Source of the DNA: Gammaproteobacteria bacterium
GTDB lineage: Bacteria > Pseudomonadota > Gammaproteobacteria > Chromatiales > Chromatiaceae
Direction of reading: 5' to 3'
Length of the DNA: 7,817 nt
Assembly (NCBI GenBank): GCA_015231665.1
Contig: JADGBD010000087.1
Span: 1-7,817, forward strand
Shown piece after piece: positions 1 to 7,485 of the stretch; within the stretch, counting starts at the first letter, position 1; every line of letters starts with the position of its first letter. The notes below the pieces were generated by a model. It saw only the letters and a list, made by a program, of their open reading frames with translations, did no database searches and was not told where the DNA came from. The position numbers and the translations under genes are program-made.

Positions 1-1615
1 TACTGCCGTTGCGGATTTCCTCGCGGATGCGCTCAAAGATCAGCACGTTGGCATCCACCGCCATACCCACGGTGAGGACTATGCCGGCAATCCCCGGCAG
101 GGTCAGGGTGGCCTGGAGCAGGGACAGCACGGCGATGATCATCACCAGATTCACCATCAAGGCCAGATTGGCCACCAGGCCGAACAGGCGGTAGTAGATC
201 AGCATGAACAGCATCACACCCGCCAGACCGATCATCACCGACATGAAGCCCTGATCGATATTGTCCTGGCCCAGGCTCGGGCCTATGGTGCGCTCCTCGA
301 CAATCTCAATAGGTGCCGCCAGGGCCCCGGCACGCAGCAGCAGGGCCAGATCCCGCGCCTCATTGGGGTTATCCAGGCCGGTGGTCTGGAAACGCCGACC
401 GAAGGGTTCGAGGATATTGGCTATGCTGATGACCTCCTCGATCACCTGCTTGTGCTTGACCGGCTTGCCGTCCACCAAGCGGGTGATGGTGCGGTTTTCG
501 ATGAACACCACCGCCATCGGCTGACCGACATTCTCGTTGGTGACATTGCGCATGCGCCGGGCGCCCTGCCCGTCGAGGCTGACGCTGACCATGGGCTGGC
601 CGGTACGGGAATCAAACCCCGAGGCGGCGTCGGTGATCTGGTTGCCGGTGACTATCACCTGCTTCTTCAGCAGCACCGGCTGGCCTTCGCGGGTCTTGTA
701 GAGGCGGGAACTGGCCGGCACCTTGCCTGCCAGGGCATCTTCGACACTGTTCTGGGTATCCGCCAGACGGTATTCCAGGGTGGCGGTGGCACCGAGCAGT
801 TCCTTCAGCTTGGAAGGATCCTGAGCGCCGGGCAGCTGAACGACGATGCGCCGCTCGCCCTGCTGCTGGATCACCGGCTCAGCCACGCCCAAAGAGTTGA
901 CCCGATTGCGCAGGGTGGTGATGTTCTGCTCCAGGGCAAACTTCTTCACCGCCTGCTGTTCGGCCTGATTCATCAGCAGGAGCAGGTTGAATTCGCCAGC
1001 GCCATCCTCCTCGCGTATCTCCAGGCTGCGAAACTCGTTGCCCAGAGCAGTGCGCGCCTGATTGCGCGTGTCCGCATCGCTGAAGCGGACCTGGATCGCA
1101 TCGCCCTCCTGACGCAGGGTGCGATAGCGCAGTTTCTGCTCGCGCAGATGGGTGCGGATGTCATCGACATAGCGTTCCTGGGTCTGCTTCAGCGCCGCGT
1201 CCATGTCCACATCGATCAGCACATGGATGCCGCCGCGCAAATCCAGCCCCAGGTACATGGGCTGCAGGCCGACGGATACCATCCAGCCCGGCAGGTTGGG
1301 CGACAGGGTCAGGGCCATGCTCAGGTTGTCACCAATACGCCCTTGCAGGTGCTCCTGGGCACGCAGTTGATCGCCGGAGCTGGCAAAACGCAGCAGCAGC
1401 CGCTCACCCTTGAACTCGGCCGCGTGCAGCGGGATATCAGCCTGTTTGAGTTGCTCCATCACCCGCTGGCGCAGGGGTTCATCGACTTTGGCATCGCGCA
1501 GGGCGGCGATCTCGATGGAGGGATTCTGTTCAAACAGATTGGGCAGAGCCAGCACCAGACCGGTCAGGACGACCAGCAGCACCAGCAGATTCTTCCACAG
1601 GGAGTAACGATTCAT
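1..1615 (-). CDS. secD: Protein translocase subunit SecD (3' end outside window)
   Basis: SecD is the large inner-membrane subunit of SecDF-YajC, which uses the proton gradient to help SecYEG finish exporting proteins into the periplasm. The window holds the first 538 codons; family members run to roughly 615 residues, so about the last three membrane segments are only partly present. Reading from the ATG at 1615: a first transmembrane helix at residues 8-25, the family motif LGLDLRGG at 122-129, a large periplasmic region, then a hydrophobic stretch leading to AVDANVLIFERIREE. Asp521 of that motif matches the membrane aspartate implicated in proton movement (Asp519 in E. coli). The start is supported by GGAAAA about eight bases upstream and by the helix beginning at once after MNRYS. 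It follows yajC by 105 bases in the same direction; secF would be expected beyond the left edge. Identification is very secure. Confidence 0.97.
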   Translation of the reverse strand, partial: MNRYSLWKNLLVLLVVLTGLVLALPNLFEQNPSIEIAALRDAKVDEPLRQRVMEQLKQADIPLHAAEFKGERLLLRFASSGDQLRAQEHLQGRIGDNLSMALTLSPNLPGWMVSVGLQPMYLGLDLRGGIHVLIDVDMDAALKQTQERYVDDIRTHLREQKLRYRTLRQEGDAIQVRFSDADTRNQARTALGNEFRSLEIREEDGAGEFNLLLLMNQAEQQAVKKFALEQNITTLRNRVNSLGVAEPVIQQQGERRIVVQLPGAQDPSKLKELLGATATLEYRLADTQNSVEDALAGKVPASSRLYKTREGQPVLLKKQVIVTGNQITDAASGFDSRTGQPMVSVSLDGQGARRMRNVTNENVGQPMAVVFIENRTITRLVDGKPVKHKQVIEEVISIANILEPFGRRFQTTGLDNPNEARDLALLLRAGALAAPIEIVEERTIGPSLGQDNIDQGFMSVMIGLAGVMLFMLIYYRLFGLVANLALMVNLVMIIAVLSLLQATLTLPGIAGIVLTVGMAVDANVLIFERIREEIRNGS

Positions 1616-1669
1616 GGCTTTTCCGAACAGGCAATGCGATCGGCCAGGGGCCAGGCGGCATCAAAGGTC

Positions 1670-1689
1670 GGGCTTGGCAAACCCAGCCC
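1670..1689. repeat. Short GC-rich hairpin between yajC and secD
   Basis: GGGCTTGG and CCCAGCCC can pair as an eight-base stem with one mismatch around a four-base loop. No T run follows on either strand, so this is not an intrinsic terminator. It could slow RNA decay or adjust secD expression relative to yajC, but that is inference. The rest of the 105-base gap shows nothing I recognise apart from the secD ribosome binding site. Confidence 0.35.
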
Positions 1690-1720
1690 AGACCAGCCGC
1701 CCGGTCCCTGGCGATGGAGG

Positions 1721-2056
1721 CTAGATTTCCTTGAGGGTACCCTTGGGCAATACCGCCAGGACCGAGCCGCGGCGGAAGGTCATCACCGTATTCTCGGCCA
1801 CCTCCACCTTGACGTAGTCTTCGTTGAGCTCGGTGATCCGGCCCATGATACCGCCCTCGGTCTGTACCTCATCGCCCTTGCCCAGGGCATCCACCAGCTT
1901 TTTGTGTTCCTTCTGGCGTTTGATCTGCGGACGGATGAAGAAGAAGTAAAAAATCGCGAACAGGCCTATGGGAAAAAGCAGGCCTTCGATCATGCTCGGC
2001 TGGCCGGCCGCCATGGGTGCGGCTTCGGCAAAGGCATCAGAAATGAAGAAACTCAT
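1721..2056 (-). CDS. yajC: Sec translocon accessory protein YajC
   Basis: YajC is a small single-span inner-membrane protein that copurifies with SecD and SecF as part of the Sec holotranslocon. The 111-residue product has the normal family length. Residues 23-41 form the transmembrane helix, followed directly by the hallmark FFFIRPQIKRQKEHKKL, a basic cytoplasmic stretch. Next comes a small beta-rich domain with GDEVQTEGGIMGRI (residues 61-74) and the typical ending with VLPKGTLKEI. The ATG at 2056 is supported by a TGGAG about ten bases upstream. It lies 105 bases before secD in the same orientation, as in most gammaproteobacteria. What differs from the usual order is that its upstream neighbour is not tgt but a DUF3011-like gene, 48 bases away. 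I see no convincing promoter in that short gap, so it may be read from further upstream. Confidence 0.97.
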   Translation of the reverse strand: MSFFISDAFAEAAPMAAGQPSMIEGLLFPIGLFAIFYFFFIRPQIKRQKEHKKLVDALGKGDEVQTEGGIMGRITELNEDYVKVEVAENTVMTFRRGSVLAVLPKGTLKEI

Positions 2057-2104
2057 GGGTCAACCACTCCAGTTAAGAATTTCGGCGGGGCATTATGCCA
2101 CAGT

Positions 2105-3124
2105 TCAATCCAGACGCTTGAAGGCGATGGACTTGAACCGGGCCGCGCGGGTGCTCTCGGCGCGAAAGCCGCCCCTGGACTTGGCGATTTCGTAGGGCTC
2201 GCCGCCCAAGGTCAGCAGATCGCCATCTATATCCGCATGGATCGGCCGGTCGTTGCGACTGGCGCGCACATGGCCGTTGCTGCCAATGTGCAACCCCAGG
2301 GTCTCACCACGGCTTGCATCCATACCCTCAAACTCACCGTAGAGCCAGACCGGCAAGCCGGTGCCCCGCTCCACCACATTGAACAGGGCGCGACAATCGC
2401 CCTGCACCCAGATGCCCTGCTGCTCCACGCCCCAGTGTTCGCCCTTGCGGCAGGGGCTATCGGAGAGGGCCGAGCGCAGCTCGACATAACCCAGATTCTG
2501 CACCGGACAGTGTACCCGCCTGTTGCCCTCGCCTTCGCAGCGCACTGGCAGGATGCGCGGCGGCGGCACCACCAAACGCTTCATCCGAAACAAGCCGATG
2601 CAGCCGCGATCCACCCAGATGCCGCGGCTGTTGTAGCCCCAGGTGCGACCGTAATCACAGGCGTGATCAGAAAATTCGTGCACCAGCTGCATGCTGCGAC
2701 CGCGGGTGTTGGCATCGCAATGCTGGTAGCGGTTGTAGGGGCTGGCGCAATAGACATCGGCAATCTGGTCCGCCGGCAGGCTCGACTCCTGCGGCGGCAA
2801 GGCCGATTCGGGCTTGGCCGGCGGACTCAGGTCGGCCCGCTGCAGGCTTTGGCCCTGGTATTTGGGATGGATGCGAAAGATCGCCCGGCAGCGCTCCTTG
2901 GTCCAGAGGCCTTCGGCGTCATAGCCCCAGGTCCGACCCTCATCGCAGAAGGCGCGCGAGACCTGCTCCACCAGCTCGATCAGACCGCGCTCGGCGAGGG
3001 CACAGCGGGTTTCGCCGAGCTGGTGGCTGCCACATTCCATCTCAGGCTCTGCCGCCACCACAGGGGACGAGCCCAGCCAGAGGGCCGGGAGGAGCAGCGC
3101 AAGAAGTTTCAGGTACTTAGGCAT
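2105..3124 (-). CDS. Predicted exported protein with three DUF3011-like four-cysteine repeats
   Basis: Function unknown. The 339-residue product begins with MPKYLKLLALLLPALWLG and a VVAA/EP junction near residue 25, a good Sec signal peptide, so it should reach the periplasm or cell surface. Three repeats follow, each with four cysteines at nearly fixed spacing: C31, C41, C60, C79; C126, C136, C156, C175; C196, C206, C225, C244. Each also carries a WGY-like motif (TWGYD, TWGYN, HWGVE), and a GIW or GLW before the last cysteine. This matches my memory of DUF3011. Regular pairs suggest two disulfides per repeat. A proline-rich linker (residues 100-112) separates repeats 1 and 2. Residues 258-339 look beta-rich and I do not recognise them. 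The start lacks a strong Shine-Dalgarno (only GAG eight bases upstream). The gene sits where tgt normally adjoins yajC. Base composition does not differ obviously from its neighbours. Confidence 0.9.
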   Translation of the reverse strand: MPKYLKLLALLLPALWLGSSPVVAAEPEMECGSHQLGETRCALAERGLIELVEQVSRAFCDEGRTWGYDAEGLWTKERCRAIFRIHPKYQGQSLQRADLSPPAKPESALPPQESSLPADQIADVYCASPYNRYQHCDANTRGRSMQLVHEFSDHACDYGRTWGYNSRGIWVDRGCIGLFRMKRLVVPPPRILPVRCEGEGNRRVHCPVQNLGYVELRSALSDSPCRKGEHWGVEQQGIWVQGDCRALFNVVERGTGLPVWLYGEFEGMDASRGETLGLHIGSNGHVRASRNDRPIHADIDGDLLTLGGEPYEIAKSRGGFRAESTRAARFKSIAFKRLD

Positions 3125-3178
3125 GGGACAATCTCATAACCTTCATTAAATTAGGCCCAAACAGTGCCATTAAAAACA

Positions 3179-3459
3179 GGACGCAGAGTGCGCAAAGCAG
3201 CGCAGAGCACTTAACCTAAATCCCTCAATTAAGCCACAGAGACACAGCTATTACAGATTTTTTTCAATAAGTTAGGATAATGATTGCACTCACCTAATAA
3301 GGTATTGAATCTTCCCTCTTTAACCGATTAAATTTTCTGTGTGTGCTCCGTGGCTCCGTGGCTCCGTGGCTAAATACTGTTTTTGGGTTGAATTTTTCTG
3401 CTTGGACGAACAATCAGCCAACTCCGCGATCTCCGCGCTTCTCGGCGTTCTCTGCGTCC
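3179..3459. repeat. Nested inverted-repeat element built of degenerate GCAGAG / CTCCG units
   Basis: The outer arms begin and end with an exact inverted pair, GGACGCAGAG (3179-3188) and CTCTGCGTCC (3450-3459). They continue as imperfect copies of a purine-rich CGC(A/C)(A/G)AG pattern to about 3208 and from about 3422. An inner pair is GCCACAGAGACACAG (from 3233) against 3337-3371, whose complement reads AGCCACGGAGCCACGGAG. The roughly 88 bases in the centre are AT-rich without an ORF. Short T runs lie just outside both outer arms. It resembles the 'cgcagag' low-complexity intergenic repeats I recall from many proteobacterial genomes, possibly a MITE-like or REP-like element. I see no clear target-site duplication. 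It may insulate tgt from the downstream genes. Confidence 0.6.
3345..3371 (+). repeat. Tandem repeat of the 8-bp unit GCTCCGTG (three copies plus GCT)
   Basis: Three exact, adjacent copies of GCTCCGTG followed by a partial fourth unit, inside the right inner arm of the inverted-repeat element. Exact short units of this kind expand and contract by slippage, so copy number may vary among strains. Confidence 0.85.
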
Positions 3460-3516
3460 TTTTAGATTCCGGCTACGCCAGCTTAGGCACAGCGGAAATG
3501 GTTACATTGATCTTTC

Positions 3517-4668
<1,152 letters not shown>

Positions 4669-4684
<16 letters not shown>

Positions 4685-4753
4685 GGCGGATCGGCACTCC
4701 TCCATCCTCCTTTGGTGGTTTGGCGCGGTATTCAGTTACCGCGCCTTTTTTTT
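4669..4753 (+). ncRNA. Candidate small RNA encoded between tgt and queA, on the opposite strand
   Basis: A near-consensus promoter and a strong intrinsic terminator delimit a transcript of about 85 bases that exactly fills the queA-tgt gap on the plus strand. Its 5' part folds into a hairpin: GATTCGC (4674-4680), loop TCATG, GCGGATC (4686-4692) with one G-U pair, extendable by two pairs. Next is a linker (about 4695-4721) rich in CCUCC, including CUCCUCC (4697-4703), which would be complementary to Shine-Dalgarno sequences. It ends with a 9-bp stem and eight U residues. A C-rich single-stranded seed plus a long U tail is the usual architecture of Hfq-dependent, trans-acting small RNAs. It contains no plausible ORF. 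I do not recognise it as a known family. It could also act in cis as antisense to the queA-tgt transcript. Confidence 0.6.
4722..4753 (+). terminator. Rho-independent terminator of the candidate small RNA
   Basis: GGCGCGGTA (4722-4730) and TACCGCGCC (4737-4745) form a perfect nine-base stem with a six-base loop, followed at once by eight T residues (4746-4753) on the plus strand. On the minus strand no T run follows the stem, so it is directional and does not serve queA. The right arm and T tract lie inside the last codons of queA, where they encode its Lys-Lys-Arg-Arg-Gly-Asn end. Confidence 0.85.
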
Positions 4754-5760
4754 GCCTGCAGAAACATGGCATCGCCGTAGCTGAAGAATCTATAGCCCTG
4801 AGCCACGGCATGGGCGTAGGCCGCCATCACTTCAGTAAAACCGGCAAAGGCGCAGACCAGCATCAGCAGGGTCGATTGGGGCAGATGGAAGTTGGTGATC
4901 AACCCATCGACCACGCGAAACTCAAAACCCGGGGTAATGAAAAGCCGGGTCTCCCCCCGATAGGGCTGCAAACAGCCGCCGCTGGCAGCAGTTTCCAGGC
5001 TGCGCACGCAGGTGGTGCCGACGGCAATCACCCGGCCGCCGCGGCAACGGGTTGCCGCCACCTGGGCACAGACCTCGGCAGACACTTCCAACTGCTCGCT
5101 GTGCATCTGATGGCTGGCGATATCCTCCACCCGCACCGGCTGAAAGGTGCCGGCACCCACATGCAGGGTCACCTCGGCCAGTTCCACCCCCTTGGCCTGC
5201 AGGCGCTGCAACAGAACCTGATCGAAATGCAGGCCGGCGGTGGGTGCAGCCACCGCGCCGGGGTTGCGGGCGAACACGGTCTGGTAGCGCTCCTCGTCCA
5301 GAGGTCCGTCCTGACGCTGGATATAGGGCGGCAACGGCATGTGCCCCAGCTCTGCCATGAGCGGCTGCCAGAGGCAATTTTCTGCACGCAGCAGGAAAAA
5401 ATCCGCCTGCCGCGCCTCCACCCTGAGACTGTAAGCGCCAATTTTTAGGCGCGATCCCGGCTTTGGCGATTTACTGGCGCGCACCTGCGCCAGCGCCAGG
5501 TCCTCCGCCAGCAGTCGCTCCAGCAAGACCTCCACCTGGCCGCCGCTGTCCTTCTGGCCAAACAGGCGCGCCCGCATCACCCGGGTATTGTTGAGCACCA
5601 GCAGATCGCCCGGGCGCAGAAGTTGCTCCACATCCGCAAACACCCGGTCCTGCGGCCCCAGCTCAGTCAGATGCAGTAGGCGGCTCTGGGTGCGCTCGGC
5701 GCAAGGGCTGTTGGCAATCAGCTCCGGCGGCAGCTGGTAATCGAAATCAGATAGCTTCAT
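4732..5760 (-). CDS. queA: S-adenosylmethionine:tRNA ribosyltransferase-isomerase
   Basis: QueA transfers and rearranges the ribosyl part of S-adenosylmethionine onto preQ1 in tRNA, giving epoxyqueuosine, the step after Tgt in queuosine synthesis in the cytoplasm. The 342-residue product spans the whole family (E. coli 356). Conserved blocks in order: [12 protein letters not shown] (57-68), GHMPLPPYI (139-147), [13 protein letters not shown] (168-180), [13 protein letters not shown] (198-210), [12 protein letters not shown] (245-256), [14 protein letters not shown] (289-302) and [10 protein letters not shown] (323-332). The start [11 protein letters not shown] aligns with the family N terminus, but there is no clear Shine-Dalgarno before it. 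The C terminus is shorter than in E. coli and ends in KKRRGN, encoded by the small-RNA terminator on the other strand. It is divergent from the diguanylate cyclase gene and 114 bases upstream of tgt. No convincing sigma-70 promoter was found in the divergent gap. Confidence 0.98.
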   Translation of the reverse strand: MKLSDFDYQLPPELIANSPCAERTQSRLLHLTELGPQDRVFADVEQLLRPGDLLVLNNTRVMRARLFGQKDSGGQVEVLLERLLAEDLALAQVRASKSPKPGSRLKIGAYSLRVEARQADFFLLRAENCLWQPLMAELGHMPLPPYIQRQDGPLDEERYQTVFARNPGAVAAPTAGLHFDQVLLQRLQAKGVELAEVTLHVGAGTFQPVRVEDIASHQMHSEQLEVSAEVCAQVAATRCRGGRVIAVGTTCVRSLETAASGGCLQPYRGETRLFITPGFEFRVVDGLITNFHLPQSTLLMLVCAFAGFTEVMAAYAHAVAQGYRFFSYGDAMFLQAKKRRGN

Positions 5761-5777
5761 CAGTAATTAGACCAATA

Positions 5778-5794
5778 GGTTAAATCTTTTTACC
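5778..5794. promoter_or_regulatory. Imperfect palindrome in the queA / diguanylate cyclase divergent gap
   Basis: GGTTAAA (5778-5784) and TTTTACC (5788-5794) are inverted repeats with one mismatch around a three-base centre. Its place just upstream of queA would suit an operator, but short AT-rich palindromes arise easily by chance. Confidence 0.2.
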
Positions 5795-5822
5795 AGTTCC
5801 ACCCGGCATTCCAACGCAAACC

Positions 5823-5838
5823 TGGCACGCTTATCGCT
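5823..5838 (+). promoter_or_regulatory. Candidate sigma-54 (RpoN) promoter for the GGDEF gene
   Basis: TGGCACG (5823-5829), four bases, then TCGCT (5834-5838) matches the -24/-12 consensus TGGCACG-N4-TTGCW with one mismatch and exact GG-to-GC spacing of twelve bases. Transcription would start near 5849. That is after the ATG at 5840 but before the ATG at 5876, which agrees with the better ribosome binding site of the second start. No sigma-70 promoter stands out here. No enhancer site for an activator was identified. Confidence 0.5.
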
Positions 5839-5875
5839 TATGAGAGCTCAGATCAACCCAACCGAGAGCATCACC

Positions 5876-6826
5876 ATGGAAATGCAACTTCACAGCAGCA
5901 CCGCCCAGGTCTCCACCTTCCCCAAGGGAGCCACCAACTCGGGCCTGGCGAACACGGGTTTAGCCAATGCCGGGCTGGCCAGCAAGCGCGGCCACAGCAT
6001 TGCCAAAACCGAAAACCTGGCCCTATTGAAGCTGGGCAGTCTGTTGCACAGCCAGCTTTCCAGCAACTGGGTTCTGGATCAATTCTACCGGGAAAGCAGC
6101 CGCCCCCTGGGCTACACCGGGCTGATCTATCAGTACCCCGGTGAGAAGACGGGCATCTCCCACGGCGTGCTCGGCGGCCACAGTTGCTCCTACGATCTGG
6201 TGCTCAATGGTGACTTTCTCGGCACCCTGGATCTGTACAAGGCCCATCCCTACTCCGAGCGGGAACTGGTGCGGGTAGAGCATTACCTGCACGTCCTCCT
6301 CTATCCCTTGCGCAATGCCCTGCTCTACCAGAAGGCAAGCAAGCGGGCCTTTCTCGATCACCTCACCGGCGCGCGCAACCGCGCTGCCTTTGACGCCGAT
6401 CTGATGGCCGAGATCGAACTGGCCCATCGCCACCAGCATCCCCTGTCGATCATTGTCATGGACATAGATCACTTTAAGAAAATCAACGACTCCCAAGGCC
6501 ACAGTTTTGGCGACCAGGTGCTCAAGTCGGTCAGTCTGGCAGCCCAGGAAGTGATCCGCGGCGGCGACCAGTTCTACCGCTACGGCGGTGAAGAATTCGT
6601 CATCATCGCCCCGCACAGCGCGCTTGATGGCACCCGCCTGCTCGCCGAGCGCCTGCGCTGCCGCATCTTTGATGAAAACCACTGCGGCATCACCGGCCTG
6701 ACCCTCTCATCCAGCTTTGGCGTGGCCCAGCTGCGTGATGGCGAGAGCGCCGACGAGCTGTTCCAGCGCGCCGACCTGGCCCTCTACGCCGCCAAGCACA
6801 GCGGCCGCAATCAAGTCATGGCCTAA
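5876..6826 (+). CDS. Diguanylate cyclase with N-terminal GAF-like sensor domain
   Basis: The protein should make the second messenger c-di-GMP from two GTP molecules in the cytoplasm. Counting from the ATG at 5876 (316 residues), the C-terminal GGDEF domain is complete. It has DHLTGARNR (161-169), MDIDHFKKIND (195-205) with metal-binding aspartates, and the active-site variant GGEEF (237-241). The inhibitory site RGGD (228-231) lies five residues before it, so product feedback is likely. Residues about 40-153 form a GAF-like region, including HSCSYDLVLNGDFLG and LYPLRNALLY, similar to sensor parts of other gammaproteobacterial cyclases; its ligand is unknown. Residues 22-36 are a GLAN-type tandem repeat, probably flexible. 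No membrane segments are seen. An in-frame ATG at 5840 would add 12 residues but has no Shine-Dalgarno, whereas GAG lies seven bases before 5876. It converges on the glycosylase gene; the stop codons overlap. Confidence 0.95.
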   Translation: MEMQLHSSTAQVSTFPKGATNSGLANTGLANAGLASKRGHSIAKTENLALLKLGSLLHSQLSSNWVLDQFYRESSRPLGYTGLIYQYPGEKTGISHGVLGGHSCSYDLVLNGDFLGTLDLYKAHPYSERELVRVEHYLHVLLYPLRNALLYQKASKRAFLDHLTGARNRAAFDADLMAEIELAHRHQHPLSIIVMDIDHFKKINDSQGHSFGDQVLKSVSLAAQEVIRGGDQFYRYGGEEFVIIAPHSALDGTRLLAERLRCRIFDENHCGITGLTLSSSFGVAQLRDGESADELFQRADLALYAAKHSGRNQVMA

Positions 6827-7485
6827 GGTCCAATCGCCTGAGGACAGAGCGCCAGCAAGCGGCAGCCGGCGCAGGCCGGCTGCTTGCGGCAATACGCCTT
6901 GGCATGTTGCACAATCAGGGCGTGATAGCTGTTGTAGAGCGCCACATCAGCCGGCAAGGCCTGCTCCATCGCCAGGCGCAGCACTTCATAGGGCTCCTTG
7001 CCGCTGCATAGACCCAGCCGACTGAGCAGTCGCCGGGTATAGGTATCGATGACAAACACCGGCCTGGCAAAGGCATAGAGCAGCATGTCATCCGCCGTTT
7101 CCGGACCTACCCCATGCACCGCCAGCAGCGCCTGGCGCAGAGGCTCGGTGGCCAATGCGCGCAGTTTCGCATCCCCCCGCTCCTGATAAAACCGACAGAA
7201 GGCCTGCAGCCGTTTTGCCTTGACGCTGTAATAGCCTGCCGGGCGTATGATCTGCGCCAGTTCTCCGGGTTCCATAAAAGCCAGGCGTTGAGGGTCGAGC
7301 AGATCGGCCTGGCGGAGATTGGCGATGGCTTTTTCCACATTGCTCCAGGCGGTGTTCTGGGTGAGGATGGCGCCGACCATCACCTCGAAATCCGTCTCTG
7401 CCGGCCACCAATCCTGGGGCCCATAGGCCGCCAGCAGCTCAGCATGGACCCGCTGCAGGATCGCCCCCGGCAACTGCAAACTCAT
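6823..7485 (-). CDS. Endonuclease III-like DNA glycosylase (HhH-GPD family)
   Basis: A 220-residue helix-hairpin-helix DNA repair glycosylase that should excise damaged bases. Visible parts: VMVGAILTQNTAW (35-47), the helix-hairpin-helix VHGVGPETADDMLLY (123-137), catalytic Asp147 in VIDTYTRR, and a C-terminal iron-sulfur cluster loop with Cys199, Cys205, Cys208 and Cys214. Spacing is C-X5-C-X2-C-X5-C, one residue shorter than in E. coli Nth. At the position of the Nth lyase lysine (Lys120, eighteen residues before the aspartate) there is Glu129. It is therefore probably a monofunctional glycosylase without AP-lyase activity, closer to the MagIII-type 3-methyladenine group than to Nth. The substrate is a guess. 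Its ATG overlaps the rluB stop (ATGA), suggesting translational coupling, and a GGGGG lies a few bases upstream. The stop overlaps that of the convergent cyclase gene by four bases. Confidence 0.93.
   Translation of the reverse strand: MSLQLPGAILQRVHAELLAAYGPQDWWPAETDFEVMVGAILTQNTAWSNVEKAIANLRQADLLDPQRLAFMEPGELAQIIRPAGYYSVKAKRLQAFCRFYQERGDAKLRALATEPLRQALLAVHGVGPETADDMLLYAFARPVFVIDTYTRRLLSRLGLCSGKEPYEVLRLAMEQALPADVALYNSYHALIVQHAKAYCRKQPACAGCRLLALCPQAIGP
6855..6887. repeat. GC-rich bulged inverted repeat at the convergent gene ends
   Basis: GCAAGC (6855-6860) pairs with GCTTGC (6882-6887), and AGCCGGC (6864-6870) pairs with GCCGGCT (6875-6881). That gives thirteen pairs with a three-base bulge (6861-6863) and a four-base loop. 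It starts 28 bases after the cyclase stop codon and lies inside the glycosylase reading frame, within its cysteine-rich iron-sulfur segment. Without a T run it is not an intrinsic terminator, but it could stabilise or trim the cyclase mRNA 3' end. Confidence 0.5.

Larger units (their letters stand above)
3125..3516. other. Gene-free stretch between tgt and the DUF3011-like gene
   Basis: 392 bases with no credible coding region on either strand. It is visibly more AT-rich than the genes around it, apart from the arms of an inverted-repeat element that occupies 3179-3459. No simple hairpin with a T run marks the end of tgt transcription. A minus-strand TGGCAC (3169-3164) with GC at the correct -12 distance vaguely resembles a sigma-54 site for the DUF3011-like gene, but its -12 half is poor (GGGC instead of TTGC). 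An open frame that starts at 3339 on the plus strand runs into antisense of tgt and is not protein-like. Confidence 0.7.

Noticed and set aside
2088..2093. CATAAT as a -10 box for yajC
   Set aside because: No acceptable -35 hexamer lies 16-18 bases upstream on the minus strand.
452..3139. An 895-codon open frame on the plus strand
   Set aside because: It lies antisense to secD, yajC and the DUF3011-like gene and runs through both intergenic gaps. Its protein is low-complexity, rich in Gln, His, Ala and Gly, with no recognisable domain. Such frames are common opposite GC-rich genes.
3143..3169. Sigma-54-like site upstream of the DUF3011-like gene on the minus strand
   Set aside because: TGGCAC and the GC spacing match, but the -12 half reads GGGC rather than TTGC, so it is too weak to call.
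4722..4745. The same stem as a terminator for queA on the minus strand
   Set aside because: No T run follows the stem in the queA direction; the next bases are CA-rich and then purine-rich.
6023..6682. A 219-codon minus-strand frame inside the cyclase gene
   Set aside because: Antisense shadow of the intact GAF-like/GGDEF coding region, with no start signals or recognisable domain.
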